Shown here: piece by piece, positions 34,108 to 43,882 of the stretch
Numbering within the stretch: the stretch's first letter is position 1
How the letters are laid out: each line of letters begins with the position of its first letter
Assembly: GCF_018417535.1 (NCBI RefSeq)
Contig: NZ_CP070978.1
Span: 2,852,001-2,916,000, forward strand
DNA length: 64,000 nt
Source: Burkholderia pyrrocinia
GTDB lineage: Bacteria; Pseudomonadota; Gammaproteobacteria; Burkholderiales; Burkholderiaceae
Reading direction: 5' to 3'
The notes under the pieces: model-generated
Databases searched by the model: none
What the model was told of the DNA's origin: nothing
The model's input: only the letters and a program-made list of their open reading frames with translations
Translations under genes and position numbers: made by a program

Positions 34108-35688
34108 TCAGAACTGGTTCATCGTGTTGTCTTTACCCGCCGCTTTCAGTGCCGCTTCGCCGCTGAAATACTCCTTGTGGTCGTCGCCGATGTCCGAGCC
34201 GGACATGTTCTGGTGCTTTACGCAGGCGATGCCCTGACGGATTTCCTTGCGCTGCACGCCAGCCACATAACCCAGCATGCCCTGGTCGCCGAAGTATTCC
34301 TTGGCCAGGTTGTCGGTCGACAGCGCGGCGGTGTGGTACGTCGGCAGCGTGATCAGGTGGTGGAAGATCCCGGCTTCGCGCGACGCGTCGGCCTGGAACG
34401 TGCGGATCTTTTCGTCGGCGATCGCCGCCAGTTCGGTCTCGTCGTACTCCACGCTCATCAGCTGCGCGCGGTCGTATGCCGACACATCCTTGCCCGCGGC
34501 CTTCAGCGCGTCATACGCCTGCTGGCGGAAATTCAGCGTCCAGTTGAACGACGGGCTGTTGTTGTACACCAGCTTGGCGTTCGGGATGACCTTGCGAATC
34601 TCGCTGACCATGCCGCCGATCTGCGCGATATGCGGTTTTTCGGTTTCGATCCACAGCAGGTCGGCGCCGTTTTGCAGCGCGGTGACGCAATCCAGCACGC
34701 AGCGTGCTTCGCCCGTGCCGGCGCGGAACTGGAACAGGTTGCTGGGCAGGCGCTTCGGACGCAGCAGCTTGCCGTCGCGCTTGATGACGACGTCACCGTT
34801 GCCCAGTTGGTCGGCCGACAGTTCTTCGCAATCGAGGAACGCGTTGTATTGGTCGCCCAGGTCGCCCGGCGTGTTGGTCACGGCGATCTGCTTGGTCAGG
34901 CCGGCGCCCAGCGAGTCGGTACGGGCCACGATGATGCCGTCGTCCACGCCCAGTTCCAGGAACGCGTAGCGGATCGCGCGGATCTTGGCCAGGAAGTCCT
35001 CGTGCGGCACGGTGACCTTGCCGTCCTGGTGGCCGCACTGCTTCTCGTCGGACACCTGGTTTTCGATCTGGATGCAGCATGCGCCGGCTTCGATGAACTG
35101 CTTGGCCAGCAGGTACGTTGCTTCCGCGTTGCCGAAACCCGCGTCGATGTCGGCGATGATCGGCACGACGTGCGTGACGTGGTTGTCGATCTTTTCCTGG
35201 ATGGCGGCCTTCGCGGCGCCTTCGGCGGCATCGAGCTCGCGGAACAGGCCGCCCAGTTCACGGGCGTCGGCCTGGCGCAGGAACGTGTACAGCTCGCGGA
35301 TCAGCGCGCTGACGGAGGTTTTTTCGTGCATCGACTGGTCCGGCAGCGGGCCGAACTCGGAGCGCAGCGCGGCCACCATCCAGCCGGACAGGTAAAGGTA
35401 GCGGCGTTCGGTGCTGTTGAAGTGCTTCTTGATGGAGATCATCTTTTGCTGACCGATGAAGCCGTGCCAGCAGCCCAGCGACTGCGTGTACTTGGCCGGG
35501 TCGGCATCGTAGGCGGCCATGTCGGCGCGCATGATCTTCGCCGTGTACTTGGCGATGTCCAGGCCCGTCTTGAACTTGTTCTGGGCACGCATGCGGGCGG
35601 CATACTCGGGGCTGATCGCATTCCACGCGCTGCCGTGGTTTTCTTTCAAACCGGCAACTGCCTTGATGTCGTCTTGATACTGGGCCAT
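34108..35688 (-). CDS. aceA: Isocitrate lyase
   Basis: A 526-residue glyoxylate-shunt enzyme splitting isocitrate to succinate and glyoxylate, needed for growth on C2 units. The catalytic signature around the active Cys reads EKQCGH (K-x-C-G-H) within IENQVSDEKQCGH. IIADIDAGFG, GIIVARTDSLGAG and NNSPSFNW are also conserved. The length fits the long proteobacterial (Pseudomonas/Burkholderia) type with an insertion. ATG 35688 has CAGGAGAT upstream. A perfect 18-bp dyad lies 113 bp upstream. Carnitine breakdown by the neighbouring operon consumes acetyl-CoA and yields acetoacetate, so co-location with aceA may be meaningful. Confidence 0.97.
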   Translation of the reverse strand: MAQYQDDIKAVAGLKENHGSAWNAISPEYAARMRAQNKFKTGLDIAKYTAKIMRADMAAYDADPAKYTQSLGCWHGFIGQQKMISIKKHFNSTERRYLYLSGWMVAALRSEFGPLPDQSMHEKTSVSALIRELYTFLRQADARELGGLFRELDAAEGAAKAAIQEKIDNHVTHVVPIIADIDAGFGNAEATYLLAKQFIEAGACCIQIENQVSDEKQCGHQDGKVTVPHEDFLAKIRAIRYAFLELGVDDGIIVARTDSLGAGLTKQIAVTNTPGDLGDQYNAFLDCEELSADQLGNGDVVIKRDGKLLRPKRLPSNLFQFRAGTGEARCVLDCVTALQNGADLLWIETEKPHIAQIGGMVSEIRKVIPNAKLVYNNSPSFNWTLNFRQQAYDALKAAGKDVSAYDRAQLMSVEYDETELAAIADEKIRTFQADASREAGIFHHLITLPTYHTAALSTDNLAKEYFGDQGMLGYVAGVQRKEIRQGIACVKHQNMSGSDIGDDHKEYFSGEAALKAAGKDNTMNQF

Positions 35689-36397
35689 GTCAATCTCCTG
35701 GGAGCAAAGCGCGTTTGAGGTAAAGGGTTGAGCGTGCCGCCGCGGTTGCCGAAGCGAACTGCATGACTGAATAGTAACGCCGCCCGATGCGTTTTTGGTG
35801 ATGTCTTATATAAGACATAAGACATAAATTTTCCTTGTTTTTCAATGGGATACGCAGCAATTTTTGCGATGCAAAACAAGTTTTCAAGCGGCGAAAAAGG
35901 GATGCCGCGGGAATTCGACGCGAATTCCGCAATGTGAAATTCCCTTTCGGCTGCTGGAGGCAGGGCAGGCACGATGGTTCGAGCAACGATGGCTGGCGGG
36001 GTGAGTGTGTAGGAGCCGGTTTCGACGAACGAACGGACAACGTTCCAACGTGAAATCAAGCTGCTGTGGAAGTCGCAGGGTCGACCCGGCCCATTCATCC
36101 GTGCGACCCGGCGCCCCGAGCCCGAAGCCGCATCGGCATCTCGCTCCGTCCCGACGGGATCGAAAGCCTCGCGCCGCAGGTGGACAAGCCCGTTCTACCC
36201 CAAAAACGCGCTGAAACCCCGTCCGACAAGCCTCTTAAAAATGCTAGTGGTTTCCACTCATAGTCGCAAATAGGCAAGAACAGGTCGCCGCCGGTCTTCT
36301 CGCGGCCAATATGGCTCGTTACTTTTACTCCCACGATGCAGGCCGGCGCACACTCCGCGCACCGGCTGCCACGCGTCCCACCGGGAGGAATCGAACC
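35689..36397. other. Divergent regulatory region between aceA and the carnitine operon
   Basis: A 709-bp stretch without a credible gene. It holds the aceA promoter (AT-rich 35790-35880, with the 18-bp dyad listed separately and overlapping TAAGACA repeats). It also holds the caiX promoter, probably within 36230-36300, where AGTGG-TTT-CCACT (36246-36258) is a short dyad. GGAGGAA at 36383-36389 is the caiX ribosome site. Confidence 0.6.
35801..35818. promoter_or_regulatory. Perfect 18-bp palindrome upstream of aceA
   Basis: ATGTCTTATATAAGACAT is a perfect dyad, followed by two further overlapping TAAGACA units up to about 35827. The GTCTT-AT-AAGAC form suits a GntR-type dimer site. It lies 113 bp before the aceA start, in the right place for an operator; the regulator is not identified. 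Confidence 0.75.
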
Positions 36398-37351
36398 ATG
36401 AAGTCGACGAAGATCGCCGCGCTTGCCGCGGCCGTGCTGGCAACCGCCGCGTTCACGAACGCAGCGCTGGCCGAAACGGATGCCGCGACCTGCCGCACCG
36501 TGCGTTTCGCGGATATCGGCTGGACCGACATCACGTCGACCACGGCGCTCGCGTCGACCGTGTTCGAGGCGCTCGGCTACAAGCCGACCACGACGATCGC
36601 GTCGGTGCCGATCTCGTTCGCCGGCCTGAAGAGCAAGCAGCTCGACGTGTCGCTCGGCTACTGGTGGCCCGTGCAGCAGAAACAGCTCCAGCCGTTCCTC
36701 GACAGCAAGTCGATCAACGTCGTCGAAACGCCGAACCTGTCGGGCGCGAAGGCGACGCTCGCGGTGCCGAGCTACGAATACCAGGCCGGCCTGAAGACCT
36801 TCGAGGACATTGCGAAGCACCGCGCGGAACTCGACGGCAAGATCTACGGGATCGAGCCGGGCAGCAGTGCGAACGCGACGATCCAGAAGATGATCGACAC
36901 GAACCAGTACGGGCTCGGCGGCTTCAAGCTCGTCGAGTCGAGCGAGGCCGGGATGCTGGTGACGGTCGAGCGCGCGATTCGCGAGAAGAAGTGGGTCGTG
37001 TTCCTGGGCTGGGAACCGCACCCGATGAACATCCAGCTCAGCATGAACTACCTGTCCGGCGGCGACGCGTCGTTCGGGCCGAACTACGGCGAAGCGCGCG
37101 TGTACACGCTGACGGCGCCCGACTTCATCGCGCGCTGCCCGAACGCGGGCAAGCTCGTCACGAACCTGCGCTTCTCGACGCAGCTCGAGAACCAGCTGAT
37201 GCAGTCGGTGATGAACAAGACGAAGCCGGCCGACGCCGCGAAGGCCTACCTGAAGAAGAACCCGCAGGTGCTCGATCCGTGGCTCGCGGGCGTCAAGACG
37301 TTCGACGGCAAGGACGGCTTGCCCGCTGTAAAGGCGTATCTCGGCCTGTAA
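36398..37351 (+). CDS. caiX: Periplasmic carnitine/choline/betaine-binding protein, CaiX-like
   Basis: A 317-residue substrate-binding protein of the OpuAC/glycine betaine family. The signal peptide is [21 protein letters not shown] to ALA. Conserved parts: [46 protein letters not shown], and [13 protein letters not shown] with Trp residues typical for caging quaternary ammonium. GGAGGAA precedes ATG 36398. It opens the carnitine operon, as in Pseudomonas. No permease or ATPase is nearby, so it must feed a transporter encoded elsewhere. Confidence 0.9.
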   Translation: MKSTKIAALAAAVLATAAFTNAALAETDAATCRTVRFADIGWTDITSTTALASTVFEALGYKPTTTIASVPISFAGLKSKQLDVSLGYWWPVQQKQLQPFLDSKSINVVETPNLSGAKATLAVPSYEYQAGLKTFEDIAKHRAELDGKIYGIEPGSSANATIQKMIDTNQYGLGGFKLVESSEAGMLVTVERAIREKKWVVFLGWEPHPMNIQLSMNYLSGGDASFGPNYGEARVYTLTAPDFIARCPNAGKLVTNLRFSTQLENQLMQSVMNKTKPADAAKAYLKKNPQVLDPWLAGVKTFDGKDGLPAVKAYLGL

Positions 37352-37430
37352 TGGCCTGCGCGTCGCACGAAGCGCGCACCGATTGAATATCAGTAATACG
37401 AACCAATCAGAGTCAAGCGAGGCAAACAGC

Positions 37431-38360
37431 ATGAACCATGAAGTCATCGTGACCTGCGCCGTCACCGGTGCGGGCGATACGGTCGGCAAGCATCCGGCGA
37501 TTCCGGTCACGCCGAAGGAGATCGCGGCCGCCGCGATCGAGGCCGCGAAGGCCGGCGCCACCGTCGCGCACTGCCACGTGCGCGATCCGCAGACGGGGCG
37601 CGGCAGCCGCGACCCGAACCTGTACCGCGAAGTGGTCGACCGGATCCGCTCGGCCGACGTCGACGTGATCATCAACCTGACGGCCGGCATGGGCGGCGAT
37701 CTCGAGATCGGGCCGGGCGAAGACCCGATGCGTTTCGGCAAGGGCACCGATCTGGTCGGCGGCCTCACGCGACTCGCGCACGTCGAGGAACTGCTGCCCG
37801 AGATCTGCACGCTCGACTGCGGCACGCTGAACTTTGGTGATGGCGACTACATCTACGTGTCGACGCCCGCGCAGTTGCGCGCCGGCGCGAAGCGCATCCA
37901 GGAACTCGGCGTGAAGCCGGAGCTGGAGATCTTCGACACGGGCCATCTGTGGTTCGCGAAGCAGTTGCTGAAGGAAGGGCTGCTCGACGATCCGCCGCTG
38001 TTCCAGCTTTGCCTCGGCATTCCGTGGGGCGCGCCGGCCGATACGGGCACGATGAAGGCGATGGTCGACAACATGCCGCCGGGCGCGCACTGGGCCGGCT
38101 TCGGGATCGGCCGCATGCAGATGCCGATGGTCGCGCAGGCGATGCTGCTCGGCGGCCACGTGCGCGTCGGCCTCGAAGACAACATCTGGCTCGACCGCGG
38201 CGTCCATGCGACCAACGGCACGCTCGTCGAGCGCGCACGCGAGATCGTCGAACGGCTCGGCGGCCGCGTGCTGACGCCGGCCGAAGGCCGCCGCAAGCTC
38301 GGCTTGCCCGCACGCGGCGAGCGCCCGCTCGAACGCCGCGCGATCGCCGAATTCGCGTAA
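37431..38360 (+). CDS. cdhC: BKACE-family 3-dehydrocarnitine:acetyl-CoA cleavage enzyme
   Basis: A 309-residue zinc enzyme of the beta-keto acid cleavage (DUF849) family. It converts 3-dehydrocarnitine and acetyl-CoA into betainyl-CoA and acetoacetate. Zn ligands: [11 protein letters not shown] (His pair) and, downstream, the Glu in [30 protein letters not shown] and [29 protein letters not shown] are family-typical. Start ATG 37431 ([11 protein letters not shown]) is chosen over an upstream frame. It is second in the operon and its partner dehydrogenase follows. Confidence 0.92.
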   Translation: MNHEVIVTCAVTGAGDTVGKHPAIPVTPKEIAAAAIEAAKAGATVAHCHVRDPQTGRGSRDPNLYREVVDRIRSADVDVIINLTAGMGGDLEIGPGEDPMRFGKGTDLVGGLTRLAHVEELLPEICTLDCGTLNFGDGDYIYVSTPAQLRAGAKRIQELGVKPELEIFDTGHLWFAKQLLKEGLLDDPPLFQLCLGIPWGAPADTGTMKAMVDNMPPGAHWAGFGIGRMQMPMVAQAMLLGGHVRVGLEDNIWLDRGVHATNGTLVERAREIVERLGGRVLTPAEGRRKLGLPARGERPLERRAIAEFA

Positions 38361-38444
38361 GTTTTTTCGCTGATTGATACGACACGGCGGCGCGCACGAG
38401 CGTGGCCGCCCACCGATTTCCCCTGATTCGAAGGATGCGTTGAC

Positions 38445-39410
38445 ATGGCTGTGAAGACCGACATCAAGACGTTCGCCGCCATCGGCACCGGCGTGATCGG
38501 CAGCGGGTGGATTTCCCGCGCGCTCGCGCACGGTCTCGACGTGGTCGTGTGGGACCCCGCGCCGGGCGCGGAAGAACGGCTGCGCGCGAACGTCGCGAAT
38601 GCGTGGCCCGCGCTCGAGCGCGTCGGCCTCGCGCCGGGCGCCGATCCCGCGCGGCTGCGTTTCGTGTCGACGATCGAAGCGTGCGTCGCCGATGCGGATT
38701 TCATCCAGGAAAGCGCGCCCGAGCGCGAGGCGCTGAAGCTCGAACTGCACGAGCAGATCAGCCGCGCGGCGAAGCCCGACGCGATCATCGCGTCGTCGAC
38801 GTCAGGGCTGCTGCCGACGGATTTCTACGCGCGTGCGACGCATCCGGAGCGCTGCGTGGTCGGCCATCCGTTCAATCCGGTCTACCTGCTGCCGCTCGTC
38901 GAAGTGCTCGGCGGCGCGCGCACGTCGCCGGAAGCGGTCGAGGCGGCGATGGAGATCTATCGCAAGCTCGGCATGCGGCCGCTGCACGTGCGCAAGGAAG
39001 TGCCGGGCTTCATCGCGGACCGGCTGCTCGAAGCGCTGTGGCGCGAGGCGCTGCACCTGGTCAACGAAGGTGTCGCGACGACCGGCGAGATCGACGACGC
39101 GATCCGTTTCGGCGCGGGCATCCGCTGGTCGTTCATGGGCACGTTCCTGACCTACACGCTGGCGGGCGGCGACGCGGGCATGCGACACTTCATGCAGCAG
39201 TTCGGCCCCGCGCTCGAACTGCCGTGGACGAAGCTGGTCGCGCCGACGCTGACCGACGCGCTGATCGACAGCGTCGTCGAAGGCACGACCGAACAGCAGG
39301 GCACGCGCAGCATCAAGGAACTCGAACGCTATCGCGACGAGTGCATTACCGAGGTGCTGAAGTCGATCGCCGCGGTGAAGGCGCGGCACGGGATGCGATT
39401 CGAGGACTAA
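38445..39410 (+). CDS. cdhA: L-carnitine 3-dehydrogenase
   Basis: A 321-residue NAD-dependent enzyme of the 3-hydroxyacyl-CoA dehydrogenase fold, oxidising L-carnitine to 3-dehydrocarnitine. The Rossmann motif is [17 protein letters not shown]; catalytic-domain segments are [34 protein letters not shown] and [22 protein letters not shown], the latter as in carnitine dehydrogenases. Helices at the end match the dimerisation domain. ATG 38445; the stop is 2 bp before the thioesterase start, so the two are translationally coupled. Confidence 0.93.
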   Translation: MAVKTDIKTFAAIGTGVIGSGWISRALAHGLDVVVWDPAPGAEERLRANVANAWPALERVGLAPGADPARLRFVSTIEACVADADFIQESAPEREALKLELHEQISRAAKPDAIIASSTSGLLPTDFYARATHPERCVVGHPFNPVYLLPLVEVLGGARTSPEAVEAAMEIYRKLGMRPLHVRKEVPGFIADRLLEALWREALHLVNEGVATTGEIDDAIRFGAGIRWSFMGTFLTYTLAGGDAGMRHFMQQFGPALELPWTKLVAPTLTDALIDSVVEGTTEQQGTRSIKELERYRDECITEVLKSIAAVKARHGMRFED

Positions 39411-39412
39411 AG

Positions 39413-39901
39413 ATGACGGGCGATACCCCGCTGACGATATACCGCGACGTGGTGCGGCCCGAATGGGTCGACTACAACGGCCACCTGCGCGATGCGTTCT
39501 ACCTGCTGATCTTCAGCTTCGCGACCGATGCGTTGCTGGATCGCATCGGCCTCAACGACGCCGCGCGTCGCGAGCGGGGCCGCTCGGTCTACACGCTCGA
39601 AGCGCACGTGAACTACCTGCACGAGATCAAGGAAGGCACGCAGGTACGTGTCGATGCGCGCGTGCTCGCGCACGACGCGAAGCGGCTGCACCTGTATCTC
39701 GAGCTGTTCGCGGATGGGCATGACGACGCGGTATCGGCGAGCGAGCAGATGCTGCTGCACGTCGATACGCGCGACGGCGCGAAATCGGCGCCGTTCGACG
39801 ACGACGTCGCCGCGCGCGTGGCTGGGCTTCATGCGTTGCAGCGCGATTGCGCGGCGCCTGCGTATGCGGGCCGCGTGATCGGGCTGCCGCCGCGCCGCTA
39901 G
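39413..39901 (+). CDS. cdhB: Hotdog-fold thioesterase, betainyl-CoA hydrolase
   Basis: A 162-residue protein of the 4-hydroxybenzoyl-CoA thioesterase-like hotdog family, with the signature EWVDYNGHLRDAFYLLIF where the Asp/Asn-x-Asn-Gly-His is typical. In the Pseudomonas pathway this protein releases glycine betaine from betainyl-CoA. Here it is tightly coupled to cdhA (2-bp gap). Role assignment is by synteny and family. Confidence 0.88.
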   Translation: MTGDTPLTIYRDVVRPEWVDYNGHLRDAFYLLIFSFATDALLDRIGLNDAARRERGRSVYTLEAHVNYLHEIKEGTQVRVDARVLAHDAKRLHLYLELFADGHDDAVSASEQMLLHVDTRDGAKSAPFDDDVAARVAGLHALQRDCAAPAYAGRVIGLPPRR

Positions 39902-39930
39902 CGTCAATCTTCAACCGCGGAGCGCACTCG

Positions 39931-40911
39931 ATGCTCGAACCGGAAATCGCGGCGTTCGTCGCGGCCGTCGACGCGTGGTATCCGGCCGATGCGGCGGCGC
40001 GCTCGCCCGACGAGCAGCGCCGCCTCTACGACCGCTTCGCGGCCGAATGGACCCCGGCGGCTCTGCCCGCCGGCATCGTGCAGCAGGACGCCGTGTGGCA
40101 CGCACCCGATGGACGCGCGATCGCACTGCGGCGTTACACGGCCGCGCATGGCAAGCCGCGCGGCACGGTGCTGTTTTTTCATGGCGGTGGCTTCGTCGTC
40201 GGCTCGCTCGACAGTCACGCGCTGATCACCGCGCAACTGGCGGCCGACACGGGGCTCGACGTGATCGCGGTCGACTACCGGCTTGCACCCGAACACCACG
40301 CGCCGGCCGCGCTTGAAGATTGCCTTGCGGTCACGCGCGCCGCGCGCGATGCGCGCTGGCCGTTCGGGCCGTGCGTGCATCCGCTGACGCTCGCGGGCGA
40401 CAGCGCGGGCGGCATGCTCGCGGCGGCCGTCGCGACCGCGCTGCGCGAGGCGGGCGAAAGCGGTATCGACGGCATCGCGCTCGTCTATCCGATGCTCGGG
40501 TTCGAACCGCAATCGCCCGCGCGCGAAACGGAAGCGCACGCGCCGATGCTGACGCTCGACGACGTCCATCGCTATCGCGCGCTGTACTGGGACGACCGGT
40601 TGGACGGCCAGTTGGATGGCGGACTGTCCGATGCACTGCTGGACGGCAATCCGCTGCTGCGCGCGTCGGTGCCGCTCGCGGCATCGCGTTTCGACGGGCT
40701 GCCGCCCGTGCTCGCGATCGGCGTGGAACACGATCCGCTGCGCGACGATGCGCGCGTGTACGTCGAACGGATTCGCGCGGCTGGCGGTGCCGCGCACTAC
40801 TGGATGGGAGAGGGGCTGGTGCACGGCTGCTGGCGCGCGCTCGGGACGAGCCCGCAGGCGGCACGGATGCACCGGACGGTCGGCGGGTTTTTGCTCGCAC
40901 CACACGCGTAG
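39931..40911 (+). CDS. hocS: Alpha/beta hydrolase, short-chain acylcarnitine esterase (HocS-like)
   Basis: A 326-residue hydrolase of the hormone-sensitive lipase group: oxyanion motif FFHGGGFVVGS, nucleophile elbow LAGDSAGGM, Asp in VEHDPLRDDA and His in GLVHGCWRA. In Pseudomonas, HocS hydrolyses O-acylcarnitines to carnitine and is the last cdh-operon gene, which is also its place here. ATG 39931 with CGCGGAGCG upstream. The substrate is inferred from context. Confidence 0.85.
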   Translation: MLEPEIAAFVAAVDAWYPADAAARSPDEQRRLYDRFAAEWTPAALPAGIVQQDAVWHAPDGRAIALRRYTAAHGKPRGTVLFFHGGGFVVGSLDSHALITAQLAADTGLDVIAVDYRLAPEHHAPAALEDCLAVTRAARDARWPFGPCVHPLTLAGDSAGGMLAAAVATALREAGESGIDGIALVYPMLGFEPQSPARETEAHAPMLTLDDVHRYRALYWDDRLDGQLDGGLSDALLDGNPLLRASVPLAASRFDGLPPVLAIGVEHDPLRDDARVYVERIRAAGGAAHYWMGEGLVHGCWRALGTSPQAARMHRTVGGFLLAPHA

Positions 40912-40933
40912 CGGGCGTTTCCGGGAGGCAACG

Positions 40934-42139
40934 ATGCAGGCAGCGCAACACCGTATCGAGGACTGGCGGACGTTTTCCGCCGACGCGGCCATCGCGGCCA
41001 TTGCGGCGGCAACGATCGGCGACGGAGCGGTGGACGTCGAGTGGAGCGACACGCGACGATCGCCGTTCCATTTCGACTGGCTGCGCGACAACTGCGCGTG
41101 TTCCGCATGCGTGCACGCGGTCACACGCGAACAGGTATTCGAGATCGCCGACGCGCGCGAGGACCTGTCGGCGCTCACCGTGCACGTCGAAACCGACGGC
41201 GCGCTGCATGTCGAGTGGAACGACGGGCATCGCAGCGCGTGGTCGCCGGGCTGGTTGCGCGCGCATGCGTACGACGACGCATCGCGCGCCGAGCGCCAGG
41301 CCGCGCACGGGCGGCACGTATGGGCCGGCGACGATGCGACGGCGATCGGCGTGTTCGCGTGGGGCGACGTGATGGAGGACGACGGCGTATTGCTCGCGTG
41401 GCTCGCCGCGTTGCAGCGCACGGGATTGACGCTCGTCGAGGGCGTGCCGGCCGAGCGCGGCCGCGTCGACGAGATCGCGCGCCGCATCGGCCTGATCCGC
41501 GAGAGCAATTTCGGCGTGCTGTTCGACGTCGAATCGAAGCCGCGCCCGGACAGCAATGCGTATACGTCGCTCAACCTGCCGCCGCATACCGATCTGCCGA
41601 CGCGCGAGCTACAGCCGGGCGTGCAGTTCCTGCATTGCCTCGCGAACGACGCGACGGGCGGCGACAGCGTGTTCCTCGACGGCTTCGCGCTCGCGGATGC
41701 GCTGCGGCGCGAGCATCCGGCCGATTTCGAGCAGCTTGCGTCGACGCCGTTCGAGTTCTGGAACAAGAGTGCGAACAGCGACTACCGCTGCTCGGCGCCG
41801 GTGATCGGGCTCGATGCGCGCGGCAACGTGACCGAGGTGCGCGTCGCGAACTTCCTGCGCGGGCCGCTCGATGCGCCGGCCGGATCGGTCGCGGCCGTCT
41901 ATCGCGCGTACCGGCGGTTTCTCGCGCTCGCGCGCGAGCCGCGTTTTCGCGTGCAGCGACGCTTGCGGGCGGGTGACATGTGGGCGTTCGACAACCGGCG
42001 CGTGCTGCATGCGCGCACCGAGTTCGATCCGTCGACGGGCCGCCGGCATCTGCAGGGCTGTTATGTCGATCGCGACGAACTGCTGTCGCGGTGGCGTGTG
42101 CTGTCGCGTTCGGCGCCTGCCGCAGCCGCGGTGCGTTGA
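40934..42139 (+). CDS. Gamma-butyrobetaine hydroxylase-type 2-oxoglutarate dioxygenase
   Basis: A 401-residue Fe(II)/2-oxoglutarate oxygenase of the BBOX/TauD family. The N-terminal domain binds zinc (FHFDWLRDNCACSACVH, plus a His later). The catalytic iron triad is HTD in NLPPHTDLPTREL and the distal His in NRRVLHARTEF, with the 2-oxoglutarate Arg in STGRRHLQGCYVD. It hydroxylates gamma-butyrobetaine to L-carnitine, which the upstream genes then degrade. GGGAGG precedes ATG 40934. Its position at the operon end supports the carnitine substrate over other trimethylated amines. Confidence 0.9.
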   Translation: MQAAQHRIEDWRTFSADAAIAAIAAATIGDGAVDVEWSDTRRSPFHFDWLRDNCACSACVHAVTREQVFEIADAREDLSALTVHVETDGALHVEWNDGHRSAWSPGWLRAHAYDDASRAERQAAHGRHVWAGDDATAIGVFAWGDVMEDDGVLLAWLAALQRTGLTLVEGVPAERGRVDEIARRIGLIRESNFGVLFDVESKPRPDSNAYTSLNLPPHTDLPTRELQPGVQFLHCLANDATGGDSVFLDGFALADALRREHPADFEQLASTPFEFWNKSANSDYRCSAPVIGLDARGNVTEVRVANFLRGPLDAPAGSVAAVYRAYRRFLALAREPRFRVQRRLRAGDMWAFDNRRVLHARTEFDPSTGRRHLQGCYVDRDELLSRWRVLSRSAPAAAAVR

Positions 42140-42184
42140 CCGGCGCACACGGCTTCATCTCGCATACACGCATGCCTTGCAGAC

Positions 42185-42215
42185 GAAAAAGCGCCCGGAC
42201 GCAAGGCGCCCGGGC
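42185..42215 (-). terminator. Possible second leftward terminator hairpin
   Basis: CGCCCGG (42191-42197) and CCGGGCG (42209-42215) form a 7-bp stem. On the minus strand it is followed by a short T-run (AAAAA 42185-42189 on plus). It lies beyond the stronger terminator at 42256 and may be a back-up or serve the rightward operon. Confidence 0.4.
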
Positions 42216-42255
42216 GAAGCCACCCGCTGCCGGGCGGCGGAGGTATGCGTTTCAT

Positions 42256-42287
42256 AAAAAAGACGAGCCCCGCAAAGGGGGCTCGTC
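42256..42287 (-). terminator. Rho-independent terminator of the DUF4148 gene
   Basis: GACGAGCCCC (42262-42271) pairs perfectly with GGGGCTCGTC (42278-42287). On the minus strand it is followed by a T-run (A-run 42256-42260 on plus). It lies about 50 bp after the DUF4148 stop. The stem could also act on rightward transcripts from the carnitine operon. Confidence 0.88.
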
Positions 42288-42338
42288 CGGACTGTGCTTC
42301 ATCGCGCGACGCGCGGCGCCCGCCATGGGCGCATCGGC

Positions 42339-42641
42339 TTACTGGCCGAAGAAGATCGAGTCGCGTGCGTTCGACGACGCTGCGGCAGCCGGGGCGCCCG
42401 AGTGGACGAGCGGAGCCGGTTGCGCGCCGTAGCCGCTGGCGTCGGCGCCATGAACGCGCGCTTCGGCGCTCTGGATGTCGTTCGGGTAGTACGGGCTCGA
42501 CACGCCCGGCTTGTAGCCGGCTTGTTCGAGCTGGACCAGTTCGTTCTTCACTTGCGCGCGGGTCACGGTGCTTTGCGCGAATGCGCCAAACGAAGCGGAC
42601 AGGGCGGCAGCGGCAACGACTGCGGAAACGAGCGATTTCAT
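42339..42641 (-). CDS. DUF4148 domain-containing secreted small protein
   Basis: A 100-residue protein with a signal peptide (MKSLVSAVVAAAALSASFGAFAQ). The DUF4148 core follows (TRAQVKNELVQLEQAGYKPG, then YYPNDIQSAEARVHG), then an Ala/Ser-rich tail. GGAGGTCATC precedes ATG 42641, so the longer frame is rejected. The family is widespread in Burkholderia in many copies; its function is unknown and it is probably periplasmic. Confidence 0.9.
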   Translation of the reverse strand: MKSLVSAVVAAAALSASFGAFAQSTVTRAQVKNELVQLEQAGYKPGVSSPYYPNDIQSAEARVHGADASGYGAQPAPLVHSGAPAAAASSNARDSIFFGQ

Positions 42642-42855
42642 GATGACCTCCGGTGTTTTATTGAGTTCGCTCTCGACACCATGTCTTAAGCGATTGATCA
42701 AATCTTAGTCATCGGAGGGTTGAGGGTAAACGCTGATTTTGACGATAAATTGTTTCCTGGACGGTAACAGTGGTGCGCCGAATCAGTCTTTCAACCGGCT
42801 TTCTTTTCGGTTGATGTAATAAGTATGAAGAATGTTGCGGATGGCGGCGCGCGGT

Positions 42856-43842
42856 TCAGCGCGCCTCGGCCGCCGTGTCGAACGGCCGGCCCGGCGAGCG
42901 CCCGGCCGGCGCGCCCGAACTGAGGAACCGCACGCCGGTCGCGGCTTCCGATGCTTCCCACAGCAACGCTGCCGAAGCCACGTCGCGCGCCGAGCGCGGC
43001 ACGCTCGCGAGCGCCGGCAACCCGCGCGATTCGAACCAGCCGGACGGCCCGATATACGCACCGCCCGCGAGATCGGGCGCGGTTGCCGCGTGGATCGCGG
43101 GCAGCGCACCCTGGTCGGCCGGCTGCGCGAGATAACGGTTCGCGGCACGCATCAGCGCGGCGCGGGCGGGCGAGCTGTCCATCGTCGGGCCCGCGAACTG
43201 CAGGTTGGTCGCCGCATAGCCGGGATGCGCGGCGACGCTGATTCCGGCGAACGCGGCGCGCTCGAAGCGGCGTTGCAGTTCGATTGCGAACACGAGGTTC
43301 GCGAGCTTGCTGTCGCAATAGGCGAGATAACGGTTGTAGCGCTGCTCGGCACGCAGGTCGTCGATGCGAATCCGGCCGCCGCGGTTGAAACCGCTCGACA
43401 TCGTCACGACGCGCGCCCGCCGCGCGGCGCGCAGTGCCGGCAGCAAATGGCCGGTCAGCGCGAAATGGCCGAGGTGGTTGGTGCCGAACTGCATCTCGAA
43501 GCCGTCGTGCGTGTGCCGCAGCGGCAGGAACATCACGCCGGCGTTGTTGCAGAGGATATCGACGCGGCCGTGGCGTTCGGAGACGTCGGCCGCGAAGCGT
43601 TCGATCGACGCGAGATCGGCGAGGTCGAGCGCATCGACTTCGACGCGTGCATCGGGATGGAGTCGGCGGATCGCCTCGGCCGCCTGCGCGGCGCGCGCGG
43701 CGTCGCGGCAGCCCATCACGACCGTGGCGCCCTTCGCGGCCAGCGTCTCCGCGAGCTGCCAGCCGAGGCCGCTGTTGGCGCCGGTCACGACCGCGACCTT
43801 GCCGCCCTGCGCCGGGACGTGGCGCGCGCTCCATGCATGCAT
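42856..43842 (-). CDS. Short-chain dehydrogenase/reductase (retinol dehydrogenase-like)
   Basis: A 328-residue SDR: TGxxxGxG motif VTGANSGLGWQLAETLA, CNNAGVMFLP, a Ser in VVTMSSGFN and the catalytic Y-x-x-x-K in YLAYCDSKLANLVFA. It is longer than classic SDRs, as in the retinol dehydrogenase/WWOX-like group. GGAGG 5 nt before ATG 43842 decides that start; ATG 43854 and longer options are less likely. A strong inverted repeat at 43883-43908 lies just upstream, implying control by an unlinked regulator. The substrate is unknown. Confidence 0.87.
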   Translation of the reverse strand: MHAWSARHVPAQGGKVAVVTGANSGLGWQLAETLAAKGATVVMGCRDAARAAQAAEAIRRLHPDARVEVDALDLADLASIERFAADVSERHGRVDILCNNAGVMFLPLRHTHDGFEMQFGTNHLGHFALTGHLLPALRAARRARVVTMSSGFNRGGRIRIDDLRAEQRYNRYLAYCDSKLANLVFAIELQRRFERAAFAGISVAAHPGYAATNLQFAGPTMDSSPARAALMRAANRYLAQPADQGALPAIHAATAPDLAGGAYIGPSGWFESRGLPALASVPRSARDVASAALLWEASEAATGVRFLSSGAPAGRSPGRPFDTAAEAR

Positions 43843-43882
43843 GTCTGCCTCCATCGGCGCGGCCGGTCGGCCGCAGCACGTA

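Noticed and set aside
36095..37825. 576-codon minus-strand frame over caiX and cdhC
   Set aside because: Opposite to two genes with signal peptide and catalytic motifs; low-complexity Arg-rich reading.
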